Translations under genes and position numbers: made by a program | NCBI GenBank assembly: GCA_949825025.1 | Contig: OX463778.1 | Span: 40,873,194-40,937,193, forward strand | Direction of reading: 5' to 3' | Length of the DNA stretch: 64,000 nucleotides | Origin: Siphlonurus alternatus | Lineage: Eukaryota > Arthropoda > Insecta > Ephemeroptera > Siphlonuridae | Part shown: piece after piece, positions 34,127 to 47,300 of the stretch | Position numbering within the stretch: the first letter of the stretch is position 1 | How the letters are laid out: each line of letters starts with the position of its first letter | The notes under the pieces: model-generated | What the model saw: only the letters and a program-made list of their open reading frames with translations | Database searches by the model: none | Told to the model about the DNA's origin: nothing

Positions 34127-37100
34127 CTGCAACATGAGGCAAGCTGTTACAATCACCCCTAAAATAACTACTTGTTTTGTATAAGTTAAGTAATTATTCA
34201 AACAAATTTTTTATTATTAAGTATGTAAATATTCACATGCACACATATTATGAATAATTTTTTTTTTGTTTTTTAAATAATCAATATTGTTTATTCAAGT
34301 GGAAAATTTATTTCATTTGCTTTGTGTGTTTTAATTACATTTCGATGTATCCTATATATTAATATTCAAAACAAGGACAGAATGTGCTCACTCTAAATAA
34401 TAATAATAATAAAAATAAATATACAATGGGCATTTTTTGTGTGAGAGGATATATATTGATGTTTTAAATGTTAAGTAAAGCATATAATCATAAACAGAAT
34501 TTTTTTCTCTAACAATTACAAGTCCTAAATACGAGCTTTGTGCTAATGAACACACATGGGATTTAGCTAGCATTATAATTGGTCTCACTATGTGTAATTT
34601 AGATTAGTACAAATTTCTTTAATTTATATTGACGTGGCTATTAGCAACAGTAAAAAAAAAAAAACAATGTTGAATAAAAACTATAACACATTGTTATAAT
34701 TTTAAGTTAAAATATTTGTTTATTATTTATTTTATTTTTAAATATCATCTGCTGCGCTTATTTTTACTTCAGCTAGTCATACACGTATATATGTACAAAA
34801 AATGGCAATAAATGTATTAAAATATTTTTTTTTGCATTACAATATGTGTTTAATATTTACTTACGTACAGTCGTTGCCTCGGAAAATTTACCTTTTTGCA
34901 GCCTTGTTAATCACCATGATTCACAGGACAGGGTGATAAAGAAGGCCGCAAGCGGGAAATTTTCCAGTAAATTTTCCAAAGCGATGATTGTACAATAACA
35001 TAAGTTTTTTTAAAGGTAAAATTTCTCTATGAAATACCTCTATGAACTGTCAGGCATGCAGATATATGATTAGACTGTAATTCAGAACCTTTTTTTTTTA
35101 TTATTTTAGCGTATCTATTGAGTTTTAAAAAGACTGACACTTCAAAAATGTTAATAATCTGTACGTAGAAACTATTTCATTAGAGCAGAGTTTTATCATA
35201 AAGTCTCCAAATGGAGACTCTGTGGTTAAAATATCATATATTGTTCTTCTAGGTAAAATTCTAACATGATACCTAATAATATACCGAAATACTTTTGTTG
35301 CTGGGCAGTAGGACTTCATTCCTGTGGTTCTGTTACACAACAAATATCAAAGCTTTGTTAATTTTGTGTTGAGATAATATGTTGAACATGACATGAATCT
35401 ACTCTGATGCTTTATATACATAGAGAAGGTATACATGAGAGACCATACGTTACAGTACGTAGGTAAAAGATAGAAGGAATTCCTACATAGCTCGTATTTT
35501 TTCGTCTCTTTTACTACTATTATTATTTTAAGGCATGACCTGAAGCATTGTTGAAGCAGCTCGTATAAATAACGTATAAAGCCAAAATGTTGGTTGACAT
35601 ATATGAGGTTATATTATTATTAATTTTATTACAGTTTTATTTACTCAAAAAATTTAATTAATTTTAGTTTTATTTGATACTTCATTTAAAAAAAATTGTG
35701 AATATGTAGAAGCTTTATTGTTTTAGATATATTTTTAGTGAAGTACAATGAAGAGAAAACAGCAATTTGTGATAATGTGTTTTAATTTATTTAAAATATA
35801 TATATGTGTATAAATTTACTATATACGCAATGTTTATAAAATTAATAGTTGAAATTTCCATTTATTACTTATAAAAAATATTTGTGAAAGCTTTATTGTA
35901 CCATGAAAAAATTGTAATATGATTGAATTACAATTATATATAATATATTGATGACTATATACAAAATTTTAACCTAAAAGCTTAAATATTATTATTAATA
36001 ATGCTTATTTAAAATAATAAAATACAAAATATTTTACTCTAGCTACATTATTAAACACTGCATGTATTAAATGCTTTTAGTTAGAGTATTATAGCTACAG
36101 TATCACTAATCCTATACTGTCAGTAGCATATGTACCAACTAAGTAAGCTTAAAACTAAGGTGCATGCAATAAATGGTTTAATTTTTTATGTATAATAATT
36201 ATGCTATAACATCTTTGCATTAAAACTTTATGCATTTAATTTTAGACATAATGGATTTTAGTAAAAATAAAAATAAAATATAAATTACTACAAAAAGTTG
36301 TATTAGGAAAAGTTGGGTTTCATTTACCGTGGGCGTTACCTTTGTGGTAAGGTTTTAGTGATAGCCTCAGTAGTAGCTATGTTTTATATAGAGAGGAAAT
36401 AATGTGATTTCTCAGACTGCACTGGCTATCATTTGCAGGCCTCACGTACGACTGTGAGATCCTCCACTCCTCCCCCTTCGCCATGACAATTTATACGGCA
36501 ATAGCAACGTCGTCTCAGCGACACTTACAAAACTTTTAAACGGCTGTTCGCGAGACACAACTCCTCCCTAACTCTCCATCGCCTTACATGTGCTGGTTGT
36601 TGTGTTGCCTTGTACTCACTACTATAACAAAACCGAGACTTTAATACGAGAAAATATAACATCGAACTGTGATATTTAATAAAAAAAAGTACATAACGTA
36701 TTATACAAAAACTTTTAATCTTCTTAAATTTTTTTATATAAAATATATAAAATACAATATATTTAGTAAAACAAATTACTTTATTTCAATTAATTTTTTT
36801 CTCGTGGGATATTTTATAATTCCACACTGTATCATAATTAAATATTAGTTTTAAAAGTAACAATAAACTTTTTTGTAATATAAAATTAATTTCAAAACTC
36901 GAATTTACATTTTTTTTATTTCAATAATAATTTAAAGATATGATATTTAAAGGATTTTTATTTCCTTTTTTTTTTTAGTATTGATAATAACTTCAATGAA
37001 TGATTAGAATTTTCCTCGACATTAATCGAAATAAATTTTGTTAAAGGACTATTATATTTTTTTTTCAACTTAAGTCACATGCGGGTATGAAGTTGAGGTG

Positions 37101-37974
37101 GATGTTGGGAGAGTAGGAGTGGAAGTGGAGGAATTGGAGTGAGAGGCCCTCGGAAGTGTATGTAGGGCTACAAGGACCATGTGTTTAAGTGGCGAGCAAT
37201 ATATCGTAGACCTTTCAAAAGCATTCTGTAGTCTCATTCTCCACCCTGCAACCCTTATACAATCTCAGCAGACACTGTAGTGATGTGATGCTCATCCCCC
37301 GTGCACCTGAATACCCTAGCTATGTAATATCATAAACTTGAGATTACAACCTCACATCGTTCATCAAAATTTTTACAAGTGCTCTTCTAAATTCTTTTTA
37401 ATAATTTTTTATGCATACTGTAATACTTTGGCACAAGTTATATATATGGAAAGATTAATGTAACAAAAAATGAAGCCAATTAATTTTTTTATTTCAACTA
37501 TTATGTCAATTTTATTTAAACCTTTGTAAAAACAAGCATCATACACTAATTCAAATGTATAAGTATAAAAAAATGTATATAATATATATGTGGATATAAA
37601 ATAAATTAAATTGAAAATGTTTTAGCTATATATAGAATTTTAGTAATTAAATTAGTTAAATTCATTAAAGAAAATAATATATATCAGTAATAATTAGCAG
37701 AGTATAGCTCAGAGGCATGCATAGATAGTTAGTTGCTCGGGTGTGGGCAGACAGGCGTGTCTAATTAGACATGTGTTGGTCAGGTTATTGTGTGTAGGAG
37801 GGCACTCTGCTTTTCATTATTACTTTTTTTTTATTTCTCGTGGTGAGAGTAGACGGGTAACAAAAACGCTTTCAGACGAAATTAAAAACAATCTCAAGCA
37901 AGCAAGCTTGATGAGTAAAAGCACTGTATATGGTAGTCATCTCCCTCATCCATGATGCACACGACGTGAATGTG

Positions 37975-38063
<89 letters not shown>

Positions 38064-38170
38064 CTATCTAACTCTTCTTTCACGTCTCTACTTCCATTTT
38101 TCTTTTCTCTCAATCCTCTCATCATATTTTAGCAACGTGATGATGTTGATGATTATTATTATAATAATAT
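34127..38170. other. Upstream intron, part 1: no gene seen
   Basis: AT-rich sequence upstream of exon A, presumably the start of a very large intron on the minus strand. Bases 36340-36620 and 37080-37320 are less AT-rich, but no neuroligin text or other motif was found in either strand. A (CT)n tract lies at 37981-38059. Confidence 0.7.
37981..38059. repeat. (CT)n microsatellite
   Basis: A 79-bp CT run, reading as GA on the neuroligin transcript. Confidence 0.98.
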
Positions 38171-38770
38171 AGGCCAGTCAATATAGGTGAAAATCCTATC
38201 TTGACCTCGGATAAATTCCGAAGTTTGTAATTTTTTCAGCATCGGTAGAACTCAATGCCCTGAGTAACATATCCAAAGCCCCCCAAAATCCCACCGGGGC
38301 TTTCGCCGCCATCTTGATGGAAAGTCATGCATATAGTACCCTCACTAATTTGCATGTTGTGGCGGAACCGTGTTACACAGAAGCAATGTAAATGCATATA
38401 ATGGTAGGCAGATATATTTGCTACAAGAAAATATAAAAATGTATTTGATTTTAATTTCAATTAACCCTTAAATTAATTATTTACTGAAAAGTTTGGTGTT
38501 AAAAAAAAAGTTTAACGGTGAATTTCGTAGTCAATATTTATAAATACAGAAATATTCTTCATTCAAAAGTTTAAGACAAAATCCTTGCAATTTCATAAAT
38601 GCTGATAACTTTTCTTTAGCTTAAAAAATGAAGGAGATACGCGACTTCGTAGCGCAAGAAACATGCCAGTTGACCGCTCTGCCTGCCTGCCCGCCACAAT
38701 ACAACACGCCATTATAATACAGCGCGCGAGCACTGCAATGAATGCGCTCTCGCGGCTCTCAGTGGCTTGT
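38171..38770 (+). repeat. Outer left arm of the giant foldback
   Basis: 600 bp, inverted copy of 40988-41572. It contains a 74-codon open frame on the minus strand (38236-38460) that is mirrored in the right arm; judged non-coding. The inner third is GC-rich (GCGCGAGCACTGCAATGAATG). Confidence 0.9.
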
Positions 38771-38876
38771 CATCTTTGTATTATATAATATGTATTATTT
38801 ATTATATATATTATTTATTATATATATATTATATTTATATTATATGTTCAACATGTGTTAATAGCTACAATAGCCC

Positions 38877-39252
38877 TTAAGGGTGAGGTAACGTGCCCAA
38901 TGTTAGAAAATATCCCATACAGCATGACACATGAAAATTATGAAAAAAAAAAAAATAAAATGTTCTCCTCTACATTCCTATAATATCAGTGGCTAAAATA
39001 TCATGTATACAAATTCGAGCTAGTTTTTGAAGTTGACTAGATTAACATTGAAGTTTGATTTTTCCATGTTAAAGTATAGTCAACTTTAAAAATTCATAAC
39101 TAAAAAAAAAACTAGCTCGAATTTGTATACCTGATATTTTAGCTACTGATATTATAGGGAATATATGTAGAGGAGAACATTTTAAATTTTTTTCATAATT
39201 TTCATGTGTCATGGGATATTTTTTAACATTGGGCGCGTTACCTTCCCCTTAA
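38877..39252. mobile_element. Inverted-repeat element, family B copy 2, nested in the giant foldback
   Basis: 376 bp from TTAAGGGTGAGGTAACG to CGTTACCTTCCCCTTAA. The arms mirror each other and match the copy at 33549-33904. TTAA lies at both ends, which would fit a piggyBac-type target site, although the first copy keeps TTAA on one side only. It is present in the left arm of the giant foldback and has no partner in the right arm. Confidence 0.87.
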
Positions 39253-40136
39253 ATCGTGAAGTTCAAGAAAAAATATTCCTCTATTGGAAGTAGGTTAAAA
39301 ATAAGTTGTAAATTTATTTGTATCAATATGCTTATGCTAAATATCAATCATTGAAGCTTTTTATTAACTTCTCGTGACATTGATTATTACGTATATACAA
39401 TATAAATTGTAATACATTTTCTTAAGTAAAGTGCAGTAAATTTAATTCTTTACCCTTTTTGTCAGTCATGCATGTATATACAAAAATAATTATATTCCTT
39501 CTTTATATTTATAATGTTTGTTTATGTCAGCTAGCTTACAAATAACATAATGTTTCAATAAAAATTTTGCTTCCTCATACCCCCCATATAAGTAAATAAT
39601 TATGATTATATATTTATATAAATTACAATGTGTAAGGCACAGTGGAAAACAGGCAGCAAGAATATTTTGGTACTGTGTTGATGATACAGTACTTTATTTG
39701 AAGTATAATCTTACTAATTTTCGAATTTTTATATGTATTATATATAATACCACTGTCGTATAAATACATTTACAAAATATCATCATATCCGATCCAACAC
39801 TTATTATTTTTAAAAATAGATAGAAACAATCACAAGTTCAATGGATATATTTAAAGTTTTGTAATAATATATTATTTATAATGTTTTAGAGGGGTCACGA
39901 ATGCAGTATATGCGTTTTTATATTATATGTATATTAAAAAAAAAAAAAAAAGAAAAAAACATTTTCGTGGCATAAACTATGTAAGATTCTATGGCTATTA
40001 AATTTATAAAAATAGCCTCAGCTCTATATAGAAGCTGAATATACAATGAATAAATATTATATGTATCTTCATGTATCTCATCGATATTTGAAATCAAAAT
40101 TTATTACATTTAAAAGAATAATTAGAGCGTAGTTGA

Positions 40137-40214
40137 ATAGTTCGGTCAAAATTGAGTATCTTACTTCTTAAATAGCGTCTTTTATTAAGGAGTACTCAAT
40201 TTTGTCCGAACTAT
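40137..40214. repeat. Central hairpin of the giant foldback
   Basis: ATAGTTCGGTCAAAATTGAGTA is mirrored (with one gap) by TACTCAATTTTGTCCGAACTAT around a loop of about 35 bases. It marks the symmetry centre of the 3.4-kb unit. Confidence 0.85.
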
Positions 40215-40292
40215 AAGGCCCAACATTAAATTTATATTCTATCGATTGTAAATAATCTTGATTTCAAAAATAGTCATACTGATTACATGTTG

Positions 40293-40296
<4 letters not shown>

Positions 40297-40348
<52 letters not shown>
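40297..40348. repeat. (TA)n microsatellite
   Basis: A TA run inside the right half of the giant foldback; a second one lies at 40543-40593. Confidence 0.97.
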
Positions 40349-40353
<5 letters not shown>

Positions 40354-40539
40354 CATATATTATAATAATATAATAACTATATAATAACACATATATGCAT
40401 TTGTGATATCTCTAAGTGTTAATACATAAACTTTATAATAAACCATATAATATTATTATAATCCATTGAACTTGTGATTGTTATTACATATATATTTTTA
40501 AAAATTATGTATCGGATCGGATTTGATGATGTTAATTGA

Positions 40540-40542
<3 letters not shown>

Positions 40543-40593
<51 letters not shown>
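40543..40593. repeat. (TA)n microsatellite
   Basis: A 51-bp TA run with no equally long counterpart in the left arm. Confidence 0.97.
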
Positions 40594-40597
<4 letters not shown>

Positions 40598-40882
40598 CGG
40601 ACAGTGGTATTATACAGTACATGTCATATAAAAAATTGAAAATAAATAAGAGTAGACTTAAATTAAAGTATCATCCACAAATGCAGCATCACGAAAATAA
40701 CTATTTAATTATATAAGTTTGCCTGTTTTCTACCGTGCCTTACACCGTGTAAGGAGACAAAGGGGTAGGACTTAAATTTCTGCTGCAGGTAATTACTTAA
40801 AAAATATGTAATATAAATTAATATAATATTATAAAAAGTATATGGAATAATCAATGTCATAAGAAGTTCAATGTTAATTTGA

Positions 40883-40908
40883 TTTTTTTTTTTTTTTTTT
40901 TTTTTTTT
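40883..40908. repeat. T26 homopolymer
   Basis: An uninterrupted T run in the right arm of the foldback. Confidence 0.97.
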
Positions 40909-40987
40909 GCAAAAGCAGAGTGTTAAAACTAAATTTACAACTTTATAAAACACCTTACACGTAGTTATATATAAATAAATAAAGGTA

Positions 40988-41572
40988 ACAAGCCACTGAG
41001 AGCCGCGAGAGCGCATTCATTGCAGTGCTCGCGCGCTGTATTATGCGTGTTGTATTGGGGCGGGGCGGGCAGGCAGAGCGGTCAACTGGCATGTTTCTTG
41101 CGCTACGAAGTCGCGTATCTCCTTAATTATTTAAGCTAAAGAAAAGTTATTAGCATTTATGAAATTGCAAGGATTTTGTCTTAAACTTTTGAATGAAGAA
41201 TCTTTTTGTATTTATAAATATTGACTACGAAATTCACCGTTAAACTTTTTTTTAACACCAAACTTTTCAGAAAATAATTAATTTAAGGGTTAATTGAAAT
41301 TAAAATTAAATATATTTTTATATTTTCTTGTAGCAAATATATCTGCCTATCATTATATGCATTTACATTGCTTCTATGTAACACGGTTCCGCCACAATAT
41401 GCAAATTAGTGAGGGTACTATATGCATGACTTCCCATCAAGATGGCGGCGAAAGCCCCGGTGGGATTTTGAGGGGCTTTGAATATGTTACTCAGGGCATT
41501 GAGTTCTATCGATGCTGAAAAAATCACAAACTTCGGAATTTATCCGAGGTCAAAACCTATATTGACTGGCCT
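40988..41572 (-). repeat. Outer right arm of the giant foldback
   Basis: 585 bp, inverted copy of 38171-38770, with scattered substitutions and small indels. Confidence 0.9.
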
Positions 41573-42669
41573 AATAATAATAACAAAAAGTAGAATGTTG
41601 TGCTGTCTTCATTTCCTTAGGTTGCCATTAACCTGGCAAGACCCTGTTTGTAGTCTGCTTTGCTTTCAACCCATGTCTGTTAGTACTGCCGTCATTGTCA
41701 CAAATTATCTTGTTGAGACAGTAAGCTATGTGAAATCATCACGACAAACAAAACTAATCTCGTAACTGAAATCTTCATATAAAGTGCCTTTTAAATGTTT
41801 TAATTATAATTATTATTTAAAATATAATTAATTTATTGTCCTTATTTAAAGTAAAAAGTAATGTAAATTAATAATTTTATATGCAAAAAATATAAATATT
41901 TTTAATAACATTTTGTAATCTTTCTTTATGTTTCCAAGGGGAAAGGTTATTACTTTTTTAATAGCTACCACAAATATGATTACAATTATGTATATTTATA
42001 TTTCTATTGTGTTTTTTTTTATATAATTTAATATATTTGTTGTGTTTTTCCGTCATTGTTTTTATTTTATTTTGTATGATAAGTTTATCAATAATTTACA
42101 TAAAATAAAATTTTATTTTTCAGTTAAAATTACAAAAATTAAGATTAAACTTTAATCATAACAATATTTGTAAATTATATATTTGTAATTTATGTATGTA
42201 ACTGCATGATGATGTATATTTCCATGCTTGATTCTGTACCTCTGAAAATGGTGGGGTGAAATGTTTTATATTGATAAATATCCGTACCCCTACACGGTCT
42301 CTGTGCCTCTGGCTTCGCCTACGCTGCTTGTACGGCCGCGGTAATTGGGAGAAGAGCGTGCCACCTGGTTCCCTCTCCATCCCCCGAGCTCACAAACACG
42401 CCACACTCACAAATAATAACAAAAAACAAAAAAATCTGCGTCTAACGCGATAAATCCTCTTCGACTGGTATAATTGTTTACCTCCGGATAATAATCGATC
42501 CGCGCGTAACACAAAAGCTCTTATCGATTACCATTTTTTTTTTTTTTTTAAAAGTAACATTTCATCACTGTCTCAACATATACAAGGATGCATGCAAAGA
42601 TCGTTTTATCCAACAAACGATGTTACTATTTATTATAAAAACACAATTTGATTTCTAAAAGAATCGTCA

Positions 42670-42810
42670 CTTCCATGTAGGTGAATACCGGGACAGTACC
42701 TTACACAAGGCCACAGCCGCTTCCTTTCCTATCCTAATAACCTCTTACTCCGGTTTCTTTAGTCTCTTTACTCCTTTCATCCTAAGGGTTGTCGGGCACT
42801 ATAGTACACT
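42670..42810. repeat. Degenerate dispersed repeat, copy 2
   Basis: AGGTGAATACCGGGACAGTACC and TTTACTCCTTTCATCCTAAGGGTTGTCG are shared, with changes, with the copy at 27050-27275. No frame is visible. Confidence 0.4.
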
Positions 42811-44225
42811 AGGGTATATGAGCTCTGGCTTTTTCTAACCGCTCTCCCAATTAACGGTTTTTTTATCAAAGTTATTGAAGCGATGAAAATATTAAAATAG
42901 TTAAGACCATTGTGTGATGTTACAAGTAAGTTTACGATGAATACATATTGCATAATAATTTTAAATTTCTATAATAAATTTTAAGACACTTTAAAAATAT
43001 GAGTTGAAGAATATTTAAACAAAATTGAACCCTTTTAAGATTTTGCATTTTGAATATTTCACCAGCCTGCTAAACTGAAATGCCCCCGCTCCCCCCCCCC
43101 CCCTCCTCACTCTGTAAAATATGCTGAGTGCATTGCTTAAGCAAATGACTTTGCAGAAACATAATTAATAAACTTTAGAAATTTTCTGAAGCAATATTTT
43201 TTTTAGCAATTAACATGCACATTAATTAACAGTACAATAAGTTTATATTTTGTATGCTACTTTTTGTATGACATAAATGCTAGATATCTACAAGATTAAG
43301 ACTAAGAGAACATTTATCTTGTGGTTGAATATATGTCATTTATACGGATATTCAACCTCATAAAGTTTTCAAGTGCAAAGAAACTGACATACTCTTTATG
43401 AAATATTATACATTTTAAAATCTGCATGCAAGCTGTAACGGTTCTCCAAGCTTCAACCTTCTTGCTACTTCTACAAAACGTTTTCTCTTTTTTGATAAAT
43501 ATCTACTCATAAATTGTCATGTAATTCTAAGTGTAATTAATTTTTTCTTCCCTCTTATGTAATTAATAATGCAAAGAAATGTATTTGAATGAGATTTAAT
43601 AAAAGTTTTATAAACTAAATTTACATTTAATTTAAAAAAAAAAACTAAATTAGAAACAATTTTAAGTAAGTAAAAAAAAATTTAACTACTGCAGTGACTT
43701 TTTTATTAATACAATTGAAATTGTGTGAGTGAACAAATATATTTAAAAAGTATATTTATATAAATAGAGAAACATCTTTAGGTTTTTAGATATATATGCA
43801 TATTTATTTTTAGCCAATATAATAACTTCGTCTGCAGTTAAAAAAAAATATCGACCACAAAATAAATATTAATAAAATATTTTTTTCTTAAAATCAATAC
43901 GTTATAAACTTTGAATTAAAACAAGTAATGTTCAAATGAATGTTAGTAAAATTAAAAAATATTTAGGAGCATCAATTCAAGCAATAAACATGTTTTGTTT
44001 GTTTATAGTTAAAATTGTTTATACATTTGAAGACTGAAATAAATTTCTTGTTTGTTACTTTGTGATTCAAACATGGCATTATAATGAATACCAGAAAATG
44101 ATGTCAAAATATTATGATTGCAGATGTCTTAATATAATATTTTTTCCTGCTTTTCTACTTTTTTTTTTTTTTTTTTTTAGCTGCTAGTGCCTTGAGGAAA
44201 AATAAAATTCTGAGCGAGAGGGTTA

Positions 44226-44347
<122 letters not shown>

Positions 44348-47300
44348 CATTGCTGGGTCTATCTACGTTGAACCCCAAAGGCGATCAGGTGATTTGTATG
44401 CAAGACCTGACCCTGGCTCAGCCTCCAAGCCATAAATACCGCCTTGCGCTGCACTTTTTTATTCTATCTTGAGAAAAGTCATCGTGTACACACAAAACCA
44501 AGCTCGTGGCACAACGCAGCAATATTACCGATGAGAAAGCAAGCAACCAACTTCACTTGACTCGATCCTCTTTCTTATTCTCACACAGCTTTTGAGAAAA
44601 ATACAGTGTTTTTTTTTTCGTTTTCTTTTTTTTTTTTTATATATATATAAAAAAATATTATGTATATGAGATAATATATATGACAAGTATTTTTCTTGTC
44701 AGTCTTATCACATCATTGCATTATATTTATAGAATACCCGTGAGAATTACAAGTAGCAACTTGTTGTAAAATAATATTTGAATAAAATGATGTAAATTTT
44801 TAACAAAATTCAATTTATATTTAGATCAAATGTTTTACTTGATTAAAAAGTTACACATTTTTACATAATATATATTTATACTTTCTATCTCAAATTTAAA
44901 AATAAAATAATAAAAGCCCTCTGAAACAGGCAGATTATGGGCCGGGCTAGACAATTTGTTCGTCAAGCCGACCATTGTCTTTGCAGCTCATATACATTAT
45001 GCAACCTGCATTGTTTTGCTGCTTAACAAGTTGCCAATCTACCAGGCGAGATAATTTTCGTCATATTCGTTGTCGTCGGAACTGCTTGAGAGTATTTTGT
45101 CTCACGTTGGCCAGTGACTTTCTTCGTTACAAACCAGCTACCAATGACTGAAGACGTTATATTACAAACACGATGAAAACCTGAATGGATATAACGGTCA
45201 GTGTAATTATTTGTTTAACAACAATTTAATGTGTTAATAAGCATCTGAGACAATTGGAATTATTGATATAATATTATAGATAACATTAAATATAAATATC
45301 TAAAATTTAATACAGTAAATAAAATATAAATTTTCTAAACAATTTCAAATTTATGATTTTGAGGGTACGTGACGAACACACACGTACGTGTACAAACATG
45401 GACGGCACATGAGTGGCAACATTGAGTAGATTTTCATGCATACTTGATACGAAAAAACTGTTATTTTGTTATAAAAATATTTGTATTGTGTTGTCAGCTC
45501 AACAAAAGAAACCTGTCAAATGTATGATTTTTTTTTAATTTTAACAAACAGATTGAAAGTGATAGGTGAAATATTAAATTACAACGAAGTCATCAACGTA
45601 AAAAGGTAAAGGACATTAAATTTATCAATATTTACAGGAAAGGACAAAATTATTTGTTTCATTTGTCAATTTGATAAAAATTCAATAAAAAATTGTTCAA
45701 TAATGAAAATATTAAAAGGCTTGTATTTTGCAGTCTTCAATTTTTTTTAATTGACTTTTTAAAATCAGTTTTGTTACTTTCTTGTTAAAATAAAATACAC
45801 TAAACATCAAATGAAACAAATTTCTATGTATGAAATGATTGTAAATTGTATTATTGAAAATATTTCATATTTTATTTTCATGTAAAGATTATTTAAATTA
45901 TTAAATCATCGTAATAATAATTTAAAAAACAAAGAATAATAAATATTATGAATAATAATAAAGGGAGTTGTAAGAGGCTCGTGTTTTTTTGTACTCAAGA
46001 AGTTGTTTGCTACTACAATTTTCTTATGTTTTTATAACCTTCTCGTTCCTCGTTGTCTTTTTTTTTCCCCCTCTTTTTTTTCCCTGCAGATCCGCGTGTT
46101 TATTTACGGTTAATCTTGTCGGTTGGATGCTGCTCTGGTTGCCGAGTAGCTGGGGCAAGAGGAGTTATATCACAGAGGGTGGGGGGAGAAGGCTAAGAGG
46201 AAAAAACGTCTCTGGAGAGAAAGAATCCTGGCAACGTTTATTTCCATATCTTCTGCCTGGAGCTTCCTCGTTGCCCGTTCCCGCAGTCCCGCGAGCGTCT
46301 TCTCTCTCTCTCCCCTCCCCCTCCCAGCCTCTCTCTTTTCCTCATCCATCCCCACGTCTTCCACCTATCTCTCCAGGCACAAAATGAAGGTATCATCATC
46401 TTATGTATTAATCCCAACCACGCTTCCCCATTCGCTCACCTTACTATATATTATATGAATGTGTAAAACACTATGTTATATGATGATGAAGTAATACTTT
46501 GCGATTTTCTATTGTTATTAGTAGTATACATGCTAGTAGAAATAATTTCATAACAAGCAAAATTATATTTTGTATTTTTAGAAATTATTACAGGTACATA
46601 AAATTATAATAAGTGCTAAAAAAATAATGTAATGTAGAATTATGTTAATTTTTTTAATGTATTCAGTTTTTTAATAATAAATTTAAAATTGTAAAGAATG
46701 AAAAAATATATAATTTATTATATACATGAAAAAATGCTTTAAAAATATATTTTATTTGCTGTTTTTGTGTGTGTGTGTGTGACATGTGTGTGCATTATTG
46801 AGAGTAAGAGGATTAATCACACAAAAAACAAACTATCCTTTTTTACAGGATTACTTTAGTTGTTTTTACATTTAATTAAGGCAATGTCAGAAGGAATTTT
46901 AGCCAAGAGGTAATGCGGTGTTTTTTTGGGGGAGATTTGAATTTACAGGAAGGGTTGCGTCATGTAGGGGTGAGACTACTCCATGCAGGGTTGAGAGAAT
47001 AAATCGTGATTAAGTTGACACTGTGTGGAAAGAGGGAGGGAATTAGAATGATTTTGAGACAAGCCTGCTGAGAGAAAGGGGAGGATGAATCCGGAAACTT
47101 AATTATATATATAACCTTAGTTGTTCCTTTTTGACCTCAATTTCATGTTGGTTTCACTATTATTGTGTGTGTTTAATGCACTTTAACAACCTTATCAATA
47201 ACAAAATATATTCATTATAAAATAAAAATAATAATATTCATAACTTGAAAATATCATTTACATATTTAGAAAAATTATGAAAAAAAAAGTGAATATATAA

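Larger units (their letters stand above)
38171..41572. mobile_element. Giant 3.4-kb quasi-palindrome (foldback element)
   Basis: The two ends are exact inverted copies, AGGCCAGTCAATATAGG at 38171-38187 and its complement at 41556-41572. Outer arms of 600 bp (38171-38770) and 585 bp (40988-41572) are close inverted copies. Further inward, GACATTGATTATT, TGTAAGGCACxGTxGAAAACAGG (39631 and 40740) and AACAATCACAAGTTCAATGGA (39825 and 40470) are again mirrored. The centre is a hairpin at 40137-40214 with TTCGGTCAAAATTGAGTA arms. So the entire unit is one inverted repeat, about 2.0 kb on the left and 1.4 kb on the right; the left surplus includes the family B element at 38877-39252. Flanks are AATAATAT and AATAATAA, too simple to prove a target duplication. 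No transposase was recognised. Confidence 0.85.

Noticed and set aside
45989..46387. Open frame of 132 codons (+), the second longest in the window
   Set aside because: The protein is low-complexity, rich in Leu, Phe, Pro and Ser from a pyrimidine-rich stretch, with no family motif and no splice or start context.
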